A stretch of 51,467 bases of DNA, taken from Deltaproteobacteria bacterium. GTDB taxonomy: Bacteria; Desulfobacterota; Desulfobacteria; Desulfobacterales; G020354645. Within the stretch, counting starts at the first letter, position 1, and every line of letters starts with the position of its first letter. The stretch is from assembly GCA_020354645.1 (NCBI GenBank), contig CP070652.1, forward strand, positions 1,919,051 to 1,970,517. The letters run 5' to 3'. The position numbers were made by a program, and so were the translations under genes. Below are positions 35,798-44,784 of this stretch, in pieces. The notes beneath the pieces were generated by a model. It did no database searches. It was not told the origin of the DNA and saw nothing but the letters and a program-made list of their open reading frames with translations.

Positions 35798-36175
35798 TTA
35801 AGCATTTGGCGAGTCGGAAGAAGTTTTTGAACCGGAATCGGATTTTATCATGCGGGACCGCCCTTCAAACGCAGATCCATCTTTAATATCGATTGACCGG
35901 GCGGAAATATCACCGGTCATTTTGCCGGATGATTGTATTTCCAGGCGATCTCTGGCCTTGATGTTCCCGGTAACCTGGCCTTCGATAAAGACATTAATTG
36001 CTTCAATATCAGCTTCAACGATTCCGGTGATTCCGACATAGACATCACCGTCAAGTTGCATCGTGCCCTTGATAAAACCTTCGACGATAATATTTTCATT
36101 TCCACGAATATCGCCTTCTATTCTGGCATTGCGGCTCACCAATGATGTTGAATCAGCAGTCGATAGATTTTGCAT
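35798..36175 (-). CDS. Bactofilin-family protein 2
   Basis: The 125-residue protein consists of a central bactofilin beta-helix (about 20-105) with repeated short turns (IRGNENIIVEGFIKG, VEADIEAINVFIEGQVTG, KARDRLEIQSSGKMTGDI) between short polar tails. Bactofilins polymerise without nucleotide into cytoskeletal or membrane-bound filaments and place cell-wall enzymes or polarity factors. A paralogue lies 52 bp upstream, so the two may co-assemble. Confidence 0.92.
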   Translation of the reverse strand: MQNLSTADSTSLVSRNARIEGDIRGNENIIVEGFIKGTMQLDGDVYVGITGIVEADIEAINVFIEGQVTGNIKARDRLEIQSSGKMTGDISARSIDIKDGSAFEGRSRMIKSDSGSKTSSDSPNA

Positions 36176-36227
36176 TCGGATGACTCCTTCACTATGTCAA
36201 AGAGACTATTGTTAAAATCAAATCTTG

Positions 36228-36614
36228 CTAGGCGGTGTTCATATTCAATTTTCCGTTAAACTGGGCGCCCTCCTGTATAGATATTACCGGTGTACTTATA
36301 TTGCCTTCGATGTTTGCCGTATTAAGAATATTGATCTTTTTTGTTGCGGTTACATTACCTTCGACGGTTCCACCCACTGAAATGTTGTCGGCCTTAACAT
36401 TGCCGACTATATTTGCCGATTGATGAATATTCAAATTGCCTTTTAAATCGAAATCTCCGACATGAGCCCCCAACAGCTGGACATCATCTTCGCCTGAAAC
36501 AGTTCCGTTTACTTTCAAATTCCTGCCCAACAGGGTCAACCCCTCTCTGATATTGCTGACGTCAGGTGCTCCGGCAGGCGTTTCACTTTTCATTTTTTTC
36601 TTAAATAAGCTCAT
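36228..36614 (-). CDS. Bactofilin-family protein 1
   Basis: The 128-residue protein has the same beta-helix layout: a charged N-terminus (MSLFKKKMKSE) followed by LTLLGRNLKVNGTVSGEDDVQLLGAHVGDF, then repeats of the type NIVGNVKADNISVGGTVEGNVTA. It is the first gene of the bactofilin pair. The differing N-terminus from its neighbour suggests different membrane or partner contacts. Confidence 0.92.
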   Translation of the reverse strand: MSLFKKKMKSETPAGAPDVSNIREGLTLLGRNLKVNGTVSGEDDVQLLGAHVGDFDLKGNLNIHQSANIVGNVKADNISVGGTVEGNVTATKKINILNTANIEGNISTPVISIQEGAQFNGKLNMNTA

Positions 36615-37163
36615 TCATGCACTCCTTAGGTAGTTTTAAAATTTGCTTATATCACCATCTGCTATCAAAATGAGATCTAGATCTCCAAAAGTAATATAAA
36701 TTAATGCTCGCTCGATATGGTTAGAACAATCAGATAACGGTAAAGAAAAAAAAAATCAATGATAAGCGCATTAAAAATTCACATTTCATGTTAAATCTTT
36801 TTTTGTGTTTTGAAACTTATTTTTGGGACATGACGCTTGCAGTTATCTCGAAAAAAAGCAGATCATTTACAATGGCCAGATGAGTATCTCAACTTTAAAT
36901 GTCAAATTCGTGATTCCGCTGCAATCAGAGGTCAGGGGGAACATTGACCCTGCAAAAAGGTTGAGATTTAATTGGCTATGTAATAGTGTGGTTCTAGATT
37001 GCATGGATCTTTGGTTTTTCTATCTGCAAAGCGATAATTTAACCAGAATCGGCCGTGTTCTGGCATTAAAAAAATTGATGGATAATAATCTTCCTGCATT
37101 CTCGCCCAGTGGAAAAGGCAATGAACAGGTAAAAAATCGGAGGAAAAAATCAAAGCCGTATCC
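36615..37163. other. 549-bp AT-rich intergenic region
   Basis: This separates the divergent bactofilin pair from the exported methyltransferase gene. An open frame from TTG 36823 to 37167 (114 codons) has no ribosome site, no recognisable product and an odd composition, so I do not call it a gene. GGAGG at 37140-37144 lies just before the methyltransferase. Confidence 0.5.
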
Positions 37164-37916
37164 TTGAAAAAATCAATCAGGGCCCACGATACTCTAAAAA
37201 AGGTCTGCCTTATTTTGTTGAGTTTGCAGCTGATTCCCTCTCATATTCCGGCCGAAACATTTGGAGATACAGAGAAACTCAGGCAAGCCAGAGGGAGAAT
37301 GGTATCTGAACAGATTCAGCGGCGGGGTATTTCCGATCTTAAAGTCCTATCTTCTCTTTCGGAAACCCCCCGGCACCTTTTTGTGCCCAATGAACTTGTT
37401 TCCAAGGCATATAGCGATCGGCCTTTGCCGATCGGGGAAGGCCAAACTATTTCTCAACCTTACATTGTGGCCCTTATGACCGAGAGACTCATCCTCGACA
37501 GTGATGCACGGGTGCTTGAGATCGGAACAGGATCGGGTTACCAGGCCGCCGTACTTGCCAAAATCGTTAATCAGGTCTACACCATTGAAATTAAGGAAAA
37601 ATTATATAATAGAGCCAGCCAGCTTCTGCAATCCCTCGGGTATGACAACATTGAAACCCGTTTCGGCGATGGATATTTCGGCTGGGCTGAAAAGGCTCCT
37701 TTTGATGGCATCATGATCACGGCAGCCGTTGATCACATTCCACCGCCACTTTTAAAACAGCTCAAAAACGGTGGCCGTTTGATCCTTCCACTGGGTAGTC
37801 CCTTCGCCTACCAAAACCTCGTGCTGGTCACAAAACATGAGGATGATTATACGGTGAAACAAATAACCGGTGTTTTGTTTGTCCCCTTGACGGGCTATGC
37901 CCTTGAAAAAAGGTAG
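37164..37916 (+). CDS. pcm: Exported protein-L-isoaspartate O-methyltransferase
   Basis: The 250-residue protein has an N-terminal signal (about 1-31, KKVCLILLSLQLIPSHIPAE) and then a complete PCMT domain: RHLFVPNELVSKAYSDRPLPIGEGQTISQPYIVA, SAM loop VLEIGTGSGYQAAVLA, and the later ITAAVDHIPPPLLKQL and GGRLILPLG. It methylates isoaspartyl residues in damaged proteins so that they can be repaired. Periplasmic versions are known in some bacteria. The annotated start is TTG 37164, but GGAGG (37140-37144) lies 19 bases away. An in-frame ATC at 37149 sits at ideal spacing, so the start is uncertain. Confidence 0.9.
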   Translation: MKKSIRAHDTLKKVCLILLSLQLIPSHIPAETFGDTEKLRQARGRMVSEQIQRRGISDLKVLSSLSETPRHLFVPNELVSKAYSDRPLPIGEGQTISQPYIVALMTERLILDSDARVLEIGTGSGYQAAVLAKIVNQVYTIEIKEKLYNRASQLLQSLGYDNIETRFGDGYFGWAEKAPFDGIMITAAVDHIPPPLLKQLKNGGRLILPLGSPFAYQNLVLVTKHEDDYTVKQITGVLFVPLTGYALEKR

Positions 37917-37935
37917 GAGTGTCGAGTAATCTTCC

Positions 37936-40341
37936 ATGATCTTCAGCGCTGTTTTTTTATTATCGCTTTCCTCTCTCGCTTTCGAAGTGCTCCTTACCCG
38001 GGTGTTTTCAATCAGCCAATGGAATCATCTGTCTTTTATGGTGCTTAGTGTTGCACTTTTCGGATTCGCCGCCAGTGGCACAGTTTTGAGTATTCTCAAC
38101 ACCCAGATAACAGGATGGGAAAAACGCCTCCCCGCCAACCGCTCTATTCACACCCTTATTTTTCTTTATATCGGTTCTACAATCGGCTCTTTCCTTACTG
38201 TCAATAACATCCCCCTTGATTATTTTCGACTACCGCTAGAACCGATCCAGATATGCTATCTTTTTATTACTTATCTTTCACTGACGCTTCCCTTTTTTTT
38301 TACAGGCATGATGGTATCAATTGCCTTTGTTTGCCTCCCTGAAAAAACAGGATATGTCTATTTCGCCACTATGGCCGGCTCAGCCTGCGGAGCAATCCTA
38401 CCTTTACCCTCCCTCCCCTTTTGGGGTGAAGGCAAACTCATCCTTGTTTCAGCTTTTATTCCCGCAGTGCTACCCGCTTTTGATTTTGCAAGACAACTTA
38501 TGCCTTGGAGACGGCAGTCGCCGCCTCCAGACAAAAACCAGAGAACAGGAGTCATCGTTGGCTTCGGAATTACGATAGCAGCTACAATACTCGTCATTAT
38601 TGGCGGCGAAAGAATTATCGAAGTTAGACCATCTGATTACAAGGCGCTTAGCCAACTTATGCAGTTTCCCAAAACCCATATCAGCGCATCTACATACAAT
38701 ATCAGGGGCAGGATAGAGAGAGTAAAAAGTCCCTATATCCGCTTCGCATCGGGCTTGAGTCTGAAACACACCAGCCCTTTACCTAAACAGGATGCAATCT
38801 TTAGAGACGGTGACAACCAATTTGTTTTGTATGAGATTACGCATCCAAATGATTTAACTTTTTCCAAATCAACACTGACCTATGCCGGATATTCTCTCAT
38901 CGACGCCCCCCAACATATCCTTTTGATACAAAATGGCGGTGGTTTAGGCATCCTGTGCCTGATGGCATCCCTGGCTCATGACCTCACGATAGTTGAGCAA
39001 AATCCGCAAGTGGCGCGGACCGTGAATGCCCATTACATGCTTCCGGTGAAAAATTCGAATCCAAGGGCTTTTTTGGCCAGTTCCGACCAGCTTTTTGACG
39101 TTATTCAAATAGAGAATTGGGGCACCTCGATTCTGGGTTCAGCAGCCTTGACCCAGGATTACTCATTTACAATAGAGGCGTTTATTGAATACTTTGAACA
39201 CCTCTCCGAACGGGGAATTTTGATTATTTCCCGCAAGCTGCTTCTTCCCCCGGCAGATTCAGTCCGCCTATGGTGTACTGCACTTGAGGGCTTAAAATCG
39301 TTGAAATACAATAATCCCGAACAGCACATCGCACTGCTTCGCAACTGGGACACGTTCACCCTTATTGTCTCCATGCGACCGCTAAATGATGCCAGCAGTT
39401 TAATAGAATTTGCGGAGAAAAAGAACTTCGATTTGGTTTATCTCCCATCTCTCGAGTTGAGCATGGCCAATCGATTTTCAATTTTCGATATTCCGTATCA
39501 TTTTTCTAAAATCAGCGATCTGGCGCAAGCCTATCGATCCGAAAAAGAATTCGATTTTTTTAAATCTTATCTTCTGGATGTTACTCCCCAGACCGATAAA
39601 CGACCGTTTCCGGCCAGATTTCTGAAATGGTCCAGACTGGGAGAGTTATACGAAAGCACTGGCGGCCGAATATATTCCCTTCTGATGTCCGGCGAAATCG
39701 TGATCCTGGTGGTGTTTGTGGAAGCATTTGTGATTTCGCTTTTTCTTCTGTCATTACCATTTTTAATTATCAAAAAAAGGGGCAATAAACCTTTCTTGAT
39801 GGAAATTGCATATTTTCTTTCAATCGGTGCCGGATTTATGCTTGTCGAGCTTTACTTTATTAAACAATTTATACTTCTCTTCGGTGACCCGGTCATCAGT
39901 TTTACGGTCGTGCTTACCGGTATCCTCGTATATTCAGGGATTGGAGGTATCTGGTCACAACGCATTTCACCCAAAGGAATTAAGAAGGTGCTGATATGTC
40001 TCACAATCCTTTTGATAATCATCTTCTTCTCCTTTGAAAAAGTAACTTATAAAATCCTGGGGCTGCCCAACAGTTTGCGATACATTTGCGCATTTCTGAC
40101 TCTTTTTCCGTGCGGCATTCTTATCGGCTTGCCTTTTCCGTTGGGAATGCGTTATCTTGTAAAAAGCCCTGTAAAACGCACTCACGCGTGGACGGCTAAC
40201 GGATGTACATCCGTGCTATCTTCGATCCTGGCTGTCCAAATTGCCTTGAGTTTTGGAATTTCATATATCATAGCTGGTGCTGCTTCAGCATATTTTATAG
40301 CCTTTGTCAGTACGTTTTTTACCGATATTCAAAAAATTTGA
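37936..40341 (+). CDS. Second polytopic spermidine-synthase-like protein
   Basis: The 801-residue protein has about six N-terminal helices (SSLAFEVLLTRVFSISQWN at the front is typical of this group), a soluble Rossmann-like domain at about 255-525, and six or seven C-terminal helices. The domain holds ILLIQNGGGLGILCL, LTIVEQNPQV and FDVIQIENWGTSILG in the order of a spermidine-synthase fold. The glycine loop is partly kept, but the catalytic Asp motif is absent (IENWG). It begins 19 bp after the isoaspartyl methyltransferase stop, so both are probably cotranscribed. Function unknown. Confidence 0.82.
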   Translation: MIFSAVFLLSLSSLAFEVLLTRVFSISQWNHLSFMVLSVALFGFAASGTVLSILNTQITGWEKRLPANRSIHTLIFLYIGSTIGSFLTVNNIPLDYFRLPLEPIQICYLFITYLSLTLPFFFTGMMVSIAFVCLPEKTGYVYFATMAGSACGAILPLPSLPFWGEGKLILVSAFIPAVLPAFDFARQLMPWRRQSPPPDKNQRTGVIVGFGITIAATILVIIGGERIIEVRPSDYKALSQLMQFPKTHISASTYNIRGRIERVKSPYIRFASGLSLKHTSPLPKQDAIFRDGDNQFVLYEITHPNDLTFSKSTLTYAGYSLIDAPQHILLIQNGGGLGILCLMASLAHDLTIVEQNPQVARTVNAHYMLPVKNSNPRAFLASSDQLFDVIQIENWGTSILGSAALTQDYSFTIEAFIEYFEHLSERGILIISRKLLLPPADSVRLWCTALEGLKSLKYNNPEQHIALLRNWDTFTLIVSMRPLNDASSLIEFAEKKNFDLVYLPSLELSMANRFSIFDIPYHFSKISDLAQAYRSEKEFDFFKSYLLDVTPQTDKRPFPARFLKWSRLGELYESTGGRIYSLLMSGEIVILVVFVEAFVISLFLLSLPFLIIKKRGNKPFLMEIAYFLSIGAGFMLVELYFIKQFILLFGDPVISFTVVLTGILVYSGIGGIWSQRISPKGIKKVLICLTILLIIIFFSFEKVTYKILGLPNSLRYICAFLTLFPCGILIGLPFPLGMRYLVKSPVKRTHAWTANGCTSVLSSILAVQIALSFGISYIIAGAASAYFIAFVSTFFTDIQKI

Positions 40342-40429
40342 CTCATCGTTCGATCATGATAAAAGTTTACACCGGTTCTTTCTCGGCAGTATAATTACCC
40401 AAAATGTCCTGATCTTTGATTACACAACC

Positions 40430-40681
40430 ATGGTAAAACCTTTAATCATCAAGGTAGATTGTTACGCCGGATACCGTGGAGAAGAAACTCCGCGCTACAT
40501 CCGACTGGGAGAAAGAAAAATAGCCGTTCTTGAGGTGATCGATCAATGGTTGGCTCCTGATCATCGGTATTTTAAAATTCAAGGGGATGACGGTGCCATA
40601 TATATCATCCGGCATGACATCGATAAACGGTACTGGGAACTCATATTCTACACCCAAACGAATACTTCAGATTTATGTTGA
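40430..40681 (+). CDS. DUF6504-like small protein
   Basis: From ATG 40430 the protein has 83 residues with VDCYAGYRGEETPRYIRLGERKIAV, VIDQWLAPDHRYFKIQGDDG and WELIFY. I recall this pattern as a small beta-rich family near DUF6504, common in deltaproteobacteria and of unknown role. Longer in-frame starts run back into the previous gene and look non-coding. Its stop overlaps the start of the YheT-like gene by 7 bases. Confidence 0.65.
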   Translation: MVKPLIIKVDCYAGYRGEETPRYIRLGERKIAVLEVIDQWLAPDHRYFKIQGDDGAIYIIRHDIDKRYWELIFYTQTNTSDLC

Positions 40682-41667
40682 CTTCCTATTCATTTAGGCC
40701 GGCCAAATGGTTCAGAAATTCACATGTGCAAACTATTTTGTCCAGCGTCAAAATATGTGCACCGGGAATAAACTCGATGACTGCTGCTGCAAAAGAAATG
40801 ATATCCGAAACAGGCGGCGGCGTCAGGCTTTTGGGCTCTTATTCACCGCAGACTACCAAACAGCCGAAGGGACTTGTAATATTTTTGCACGGGTGGGAAG
40901 GCAGTATCGATTCAACCTATATTGTGCGTATCGGCGGATACCTGCACCAAAAAGGATATGCGATTTTCAGATTAAATTTCAGGGACCATGGTGATAGCAA
41001 TCATCTCAATCCCGGTCTCTTCTATGCCACCTTGCTTGACGAAGTTCATCAGACCGTGAAACAGGTGGCTGAAAATTTACTTCAGTGTCCTGTCTTCCTA
41101 GTGGGTTTTTCATTGGGCGGCAATTTTGCTCTGCGTATCGCCCGCAAGGTGTCAAAAGATCCGATTCGTAACATCAAGCAGATTATCAGTATCAGTCCGG
41201 TTTTGGACCCCCAGAAGGCGACGGAAAGGATCGAAAGCATCTATTATATTCACCGTTATTTTTTGAAAAAATGGCGCCGTTCTTTAAAGAAAAAACAGGC
41301 GCTTTTTCCTGATCTATATGACTTCTCCGAGATTTTCAAAATTAACTCGATCCGCAAAATAACAGACGTACTGATCGAAAAATACAGCAACCTCACATCC
41401 AGTGATGATTATTTTAAGGGCTACACCTTGAGCGGTGAAGATTTAAAACATACTGCCATCCCGGTTACACTGATTATTGCTGCAGATGATCCCATTATTC
41501 CGATAGAGGATTTTTATAAGCTCCAATTAAACGGAGATATAAACCTGACGATACAGAATTACGGCGGTCACAATGGATTTATCACCGGGATTTCTTTAGA
41601 AAGATGGTACGAAGGTGCCCTGGTGGCCCTTTTTGATGATATCGTTTGCAATCAAAAAAATGATTAA
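40675..41667 (+). CDS. YheT-family alpha/beta hydrolase
   Basis: The 330-residue protein has the YheT/ABHD pattern: FRPAKWFRNSHVQTI near the N-terminus, FLHGWEGSID (oxyanion region), FRDHGDSNHL, the nucleophile elbow GFSLGG, Asp in AADDPIIPIED and the catalytic His in YGGHNGFI. Such enzymes cleave carboxylic esters. It overlaps the DUF6504-like gene and ends the plus-strand run. Confidence 0.9.
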   Translation: MLTSYSFRPAKWFRNSHVQTILSSVKICAPGINSMTAAAKEMISETGGGVRLLGSYSPQTTKQPKGLVIFLHGWEGSIDSTYIVRIGGYLHQKGYAIFRLNFRDHGDSNHLNPGLFYATLLDEVHQTVKQVAENLLQCPVFLVGFSLGGNFALRIARKVSKDPIRNIKQIISISPVLDPQKATERIESIYYIHRYFLKKWRRSLKKKQALFPDLYDFSEIFKINSIRKITDVLIEKYSNLTSSDDYFKGYTLSGEDLKHTAIPVTLIIAADDPIIPIEDFYKLQLNGDINLTIQNYGGHNGFITGISLERWYEGALVALFDDIVCNQKND

Positions 41668-41694
41668 AACAAGCATTGAAATAAAGATTTTGAA

Positions 41695-41713
41695 TTAAAT
41701 CGATTCGATTTAA
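41695..41713. promoter_or_regulatory. 19-bp palindrome before ferritin-like gene
   Basis: TTAAATCGA (41695-41703), a single T, then TCGATTTAA (41705-41713): perfect 9-bp arms. It ends 21 bases before the GTG start of the ferritin-like gene, overlapping where a repressor would act. It does not match a Fur box as I know it. Confidence 0.5.
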
Positions 41714-41734
41714 AGCGACGGAAAGGAGGTTCAG

Positions 41735-42238
41735 GTGGTTGAAAACACAACAATGGATATTTTAAAAAATGCCATTTTGCTGGAAAAAAGAGGAAAAGCT
41801 TTTTATTCAAAAGTAGCCGATGAGACGAAAAGCGATGCAGTAAAACGGTTTTTCAGTATGATGGCAAATGAAGAAGAGAATCATATAAAAATCCTGTCGG
41901 ATCAATTTAAAGCGTATCAGGAAACACAGAGTTTTCATCCGGTCAACTATGAAGGGAAGCATTCTGGAAGTCTGGTTTCTGAAATATTGACTGGAGAATT
42001 AAAAGAGCAAATATCAGCTGCGGAATTTGAAGCAGCCGCAATTTCAGCTGCAATGGCGATGGAAAAAAATGCTATTCGGCTTTATTCCAAAAGGGCCGAG
42101 GTGACAAAAGACCCGGATGAAAAAGCTCTATATTCATGGCTTGCAGGCTGGGAACATCAGCATCTGAATTTTTTAGCTGAAATCGACCGGCAACTGACCG
42201 AAGATATCTGGTATGATAACAGCTTTTGGCCATTTTAA
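41735..42238 (+). CDS. Ferritin-like/rubrerythrin-type diiron protein
   Basis: The 167-residue protein starts at GTG (GGAGG 41725-41729) and forms a four-helix bundle. Helix 1 is AILLEKRGKAFYSKVADET, helix 2 has MANEEENHIKIL (ExxH), helix 3 MAMEKNAIRLYSKRAE, and helix 4 GWEHQHLNFLAEI (ExxH). These give the two Glu-x-x-His pairs of a diiron site. No rubredoxin domain is fused, so it is the erythrin part only, likely acting in peroxide reduction or iron handling in an anaerobe. A zinc/rubredoxin-like small protein is encoded 0.8 kb away. Confidence 0.88.
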   Translation: MVENTTMDILKNAILLEKRGKAFYSKVADETKSDAVKRFFSMMANEEENHIKILSDQFKAYQETQSFHPVNYEGKHSGSLVSEILTGELKEQISAAEFEAAAISAAMAMEKNAIRLYSKRAEVTKDPDEKALYSWLAGWEHQHLNFLAEIDRQLTEDIWYDNSFWPF

Positions 42239-42323
42239 TCTCGGAAAGTTAGCCGACAGAAAGATTCATTTCTAAGAATCGGAAAATAAGACCTCCTAAA
42301 ATCGATTTAACGATGTCGCTTGT

Positions 42324-42749
42324 TTATTCGTTGTATGGCACAAGCATTATCGGGCAATGTGCTTTTTCCAGTATTGTCATCCCGACATAATCTACACGAC
42401 CGAGGCCTATTTTCTCCCGAAATTGATGGCACCCTAACACAATAAGGTCAGCGTTAATTTTGCGAGCAATTCTGCAGGCTTCAAGAGCCGGATCAGCCGG
42501 GCGAAATTCATATTTTACGTTGGAAAGGTCGCCCAGGCGTGGTATCACCTCGGTTTCAAATAGTTTCTCGGTATCTTTCACTATCGCAGCCAGTTTGGGA
42601 TCAGCCGCGTCTAACTCCGACAAACGATAATCCAAGGCATGGAAAATGTAAAGAAATGAATCATACCCTCGCGCCAATTGAGCGCCTTTTTCAAGTGCAA
42701 ATAAACTTGCCGGTGAAAACTTAACGGCTGCTAAAATTTGATTGAACAT
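42324..42749 (-). CDS. Universal stress protein (UspA family)
   Basis: Starting at the internal ATG (42749), the 141-residue protein is a single Usp domain: FNQILAAVKFSPAS, then RKINADLIVLGCHQ and GMTILEKAHCPIMLVP. The usual ATP-loop GxxGxnGS reads GCHQFREKIGLGRVDYVGMTI, so nucleotide binding is uncertain. It converges on the ferritin-like gene. Confidence 0.85.
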   Translation of the reverse strand: MFNQILAAVKFSPASLFALEKGAQLARGYDSFLYIFHALDYRLSELDAADPKLAAIVKDTEKLFETEVIPRLGDLSNVKYEFRPADPALEACRIARKINADLIVLGCHQFREKIGLGRVDYVGMTILEKAHCPIMLVPYNE

Positions 42750-42980
42750 TCTCGCCCCCATATTTTCCTTATCACTGCCTTTTCAGATCTCGATTGGCAA
42801 ATCGGAAATTCGGTGAGACAGGCAATATACGAGCGTATTTCGTGCAGGAAGTGGTCTGAATGAAATGAACTAATCCATTGGTATTTAGAAAAACATGGCA
42901 TTATGGATTGTTTTCAGCGCAAATGAAACGCACTTGATAATATTTCCAAACTTCAGGATTCAGGAAAAAATTCCGTTTCT

Positions 42981-43184
42981 CTATACCTTTCCTGCCCTGC
43001 CGTCATTGCAGGGTTCGCCAAGCTTATCTAATCGTGAGTGTTCCGCGGTGTCACTTGTTTCACAAACCGGCAGCGGTCCGGCTTCTTCCATGGGCAGCTC
43101 ACAGCATTCGGGAAGATTTGATTCGCCGTCTTCTAATTCAACTTTTTTTCCGCAATTTTTGCACTCATAGGCCTTCTTTGCCAT
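42981..43184 (-). CDS. Small zinc-ribbon/rubredoxin-like protein
   Basis: With ATG 43184 (GGAGG 7 bases upstream) this is 67 residues: AYECKNCGKKVEL, a short acidic loop, ECCELPMEEAGPLPVC, then a charged tail. Two CxxC-like pairs could hold Zn or Fe, as in small rubredoxin-like ribbons of anaerobes. The neighbouring diiron protein lacks a rubredoxin domain. A redox partnership is only a guess. Confidence 0.6.
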   Translation of the reverse strand: MAKKAYECKNCGKKVELEDGESNLPECCELPMEEAGPLPVCETSDTAEHSRLDKLGEPCNDGRAGKV

Positions 43185-43325
43185 CCGTTCCTCCAATTCG
43201 ATGGTTATAAAAAAAAGTTTGGAACAAACTATATTCTCTAAATATTAAAAGTTTTACAGCACTGTGTCAAGCTGTATGCCACCTGCTATAAGATTGTGCA
43301 AAGTTCTGGATCGAGATAAAAATGC

Positions 43326-44570
43326 TCATGAACCAAGAATCCCAACGACGGCACCGGTCATGCTGGTTGCCAGCGTTCCCGCTATGATAGATCGAAAGCC
43401 AAGAGATACGATTTCATCTCGTCGTTCCGGCGCCATTGTTCCCATACCGCCGATCATGATTCCACGGCTACCGGGATTTGCAAATCCACACATAGCGTAT
43501 GTCATTATCAGCAGACTGCGGGGGCTCAATGCCCCCTCGGCCAAACGACTCATTTCCAAATAGGCAATGAGTTCATTAAGGATTGTTTTAGTGCCCATGA
43601 GAGCACCGGCAGTTGTGGCTTCATGCCAAGGGACACCCATCAGCCACACAACCGGAGCCATTATCAATCCCAAGATTCTTTGTAATGTCACCAACTGCCC
43701 CCCGATACTCGGCAAAAGACCAAGAATGAGGTTGACGAGATGAACCAACGCCACAAGAACCACCAGCATTGCAAGAATATTGATAAGGAGCTTTATGCCC
43801 TGCAATGTTCCCTTGGTGACGGCATCCATTGAACTTGTGGCCTCTTCCGGGGAAATCATTTCTCCCGAAGTCAAATCACCGGTCTCGGGTACCATGATTT
43901 TTGAAATGGTAATGGCTGCCGGAACGCTAATTATCGAAGCGGTGAGAATGTGGCCCATAATATCCGGTATGGTTTTGGTCAAAATGCTGGCATACAGAAC
44001 CATGACGGTACCTGCAATCGTTGCCATGCCGCAAGTCATCAGTGTAAAAAGCTCGCTGCGAGTCATAAATTTGAGATAAGGCCTTATAAACAAAGGGGCT
44101 TCCACCATTCCCACGAAGATGTTGGCCGATACCCCCAAACCTTCCGCTCCCCCGACACCCATCGTTTTCTGCAGGGCCCAAGAAAAAGCCCTAACGATTA
44201 AGGGAAGAATTTTCCAGTAAAATAGAAGCGCTGACAGGGCGCTCATCAATAGTATGAGCGGAAGCCCTCGAAAAGCTAATATAAAACTTGCACCGGGATA
44301 TTTTTCTTGAAATGGCAGATCCCCGCCACCAAGATATCCAAACACGAAGGAGGTACCGGCTGGGGTGGATTCTTCCAAAGATAAAACGAGACGATTCAAA
44401 TACAGAAAAAACTCTCTGAAAATTGGCAGTTTCAGAAGAATAAGTCCGACGACCAACTGTAATCCAATACCGATGATGACGATTTTCAAATTGATCCGTT
44501 TGCGGTTTTCGCTAATGAGCCAGGCAAATGCTGCAAATAGCACTAAACCTGCAATGCTTTGAACGACCAT
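43326..44570 (-). CDS. Concentrative nucleoside transporter (NupC/CNT family)
   Basis: The 414-residue membrane protein has the CNT signature regions: GTSFVFGYLGGGDLPF, MSALSALLFYWKILP, GVSANIFVGMVEAPLFIRPYL, LMTCGMATIAGTVMVLYA, and CGFANPGSRGIMIGGMGTMAPERRDEIV near the end. It takes up nucleosides with protons or sodium. The N-terminal Nucleos_tra2-like front is complete. It is monocistronic on the minus strand, divergent from the hydrolase gene. Confidence 0.93.
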   Translation of the reverse strand: MVVQSIAGLVLFAAFAWLISENRKRINLKIVIIGIGLQLVVGLILLKLPIFREFFLYLNRLVLSLEESTPAGTSFVFGYLGGGDLPFQEKYPGASFILAFRGLPLILLMSALSALLFYWKILPLIVRAFSWALQKTMGVGGAEGLGVSANIFVGMVEAPLFIRPYLKFMTRSELFTLMTCGMATIAGTVMVLYASILTKTIPDIMGHILTASIISVPAAITISKIMVPETGDLTSGEMISPEEATSSMDAVTKGTLQGIKLLINILAMLVVLVALVHLVNLILGLLPSIGGQLVTLQRILGLIMAPVVWLMGVPWHEATTAGALMGTKTILNELIAYLEMSRLAEGALSPRSLLIMTYAMCGFANPGSRGIMIGGMGTMAPERRDEIVSLGFRSIIAGTLATSMTGAVVGILGS

Positions 44571-44784
44571 CTTTCATATCTCCTGAGTTCGGTTTGGACG
44601 CGTTGCTGGATTTGAATTTCCGATTGCCTTCTGAATCTGAAAAATCCCTTACAGAAACAATATACCCATAACAAATGGCACACCGATTGTCTATGTTGAA
44701 TATTCGCAATCAATTTTTCCTTTTTTTTCACGCGATATTCAGTGACGCGTTTATTGATCTTGACGATCAATCATATTTCTGAAA

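Noticed and set aside
36823..37167. 114-codon plus-strand frame from TTG
   Set aside because: No ribosome site, no recognisable domain, AT-rich irregular composition; treated as non-coding.
42825..42845. ATACG-AG-CGTAT palindrome upstream of the usp gene
   Set aside because: Arms of only five bases; too short to claim as an operator without other copies.
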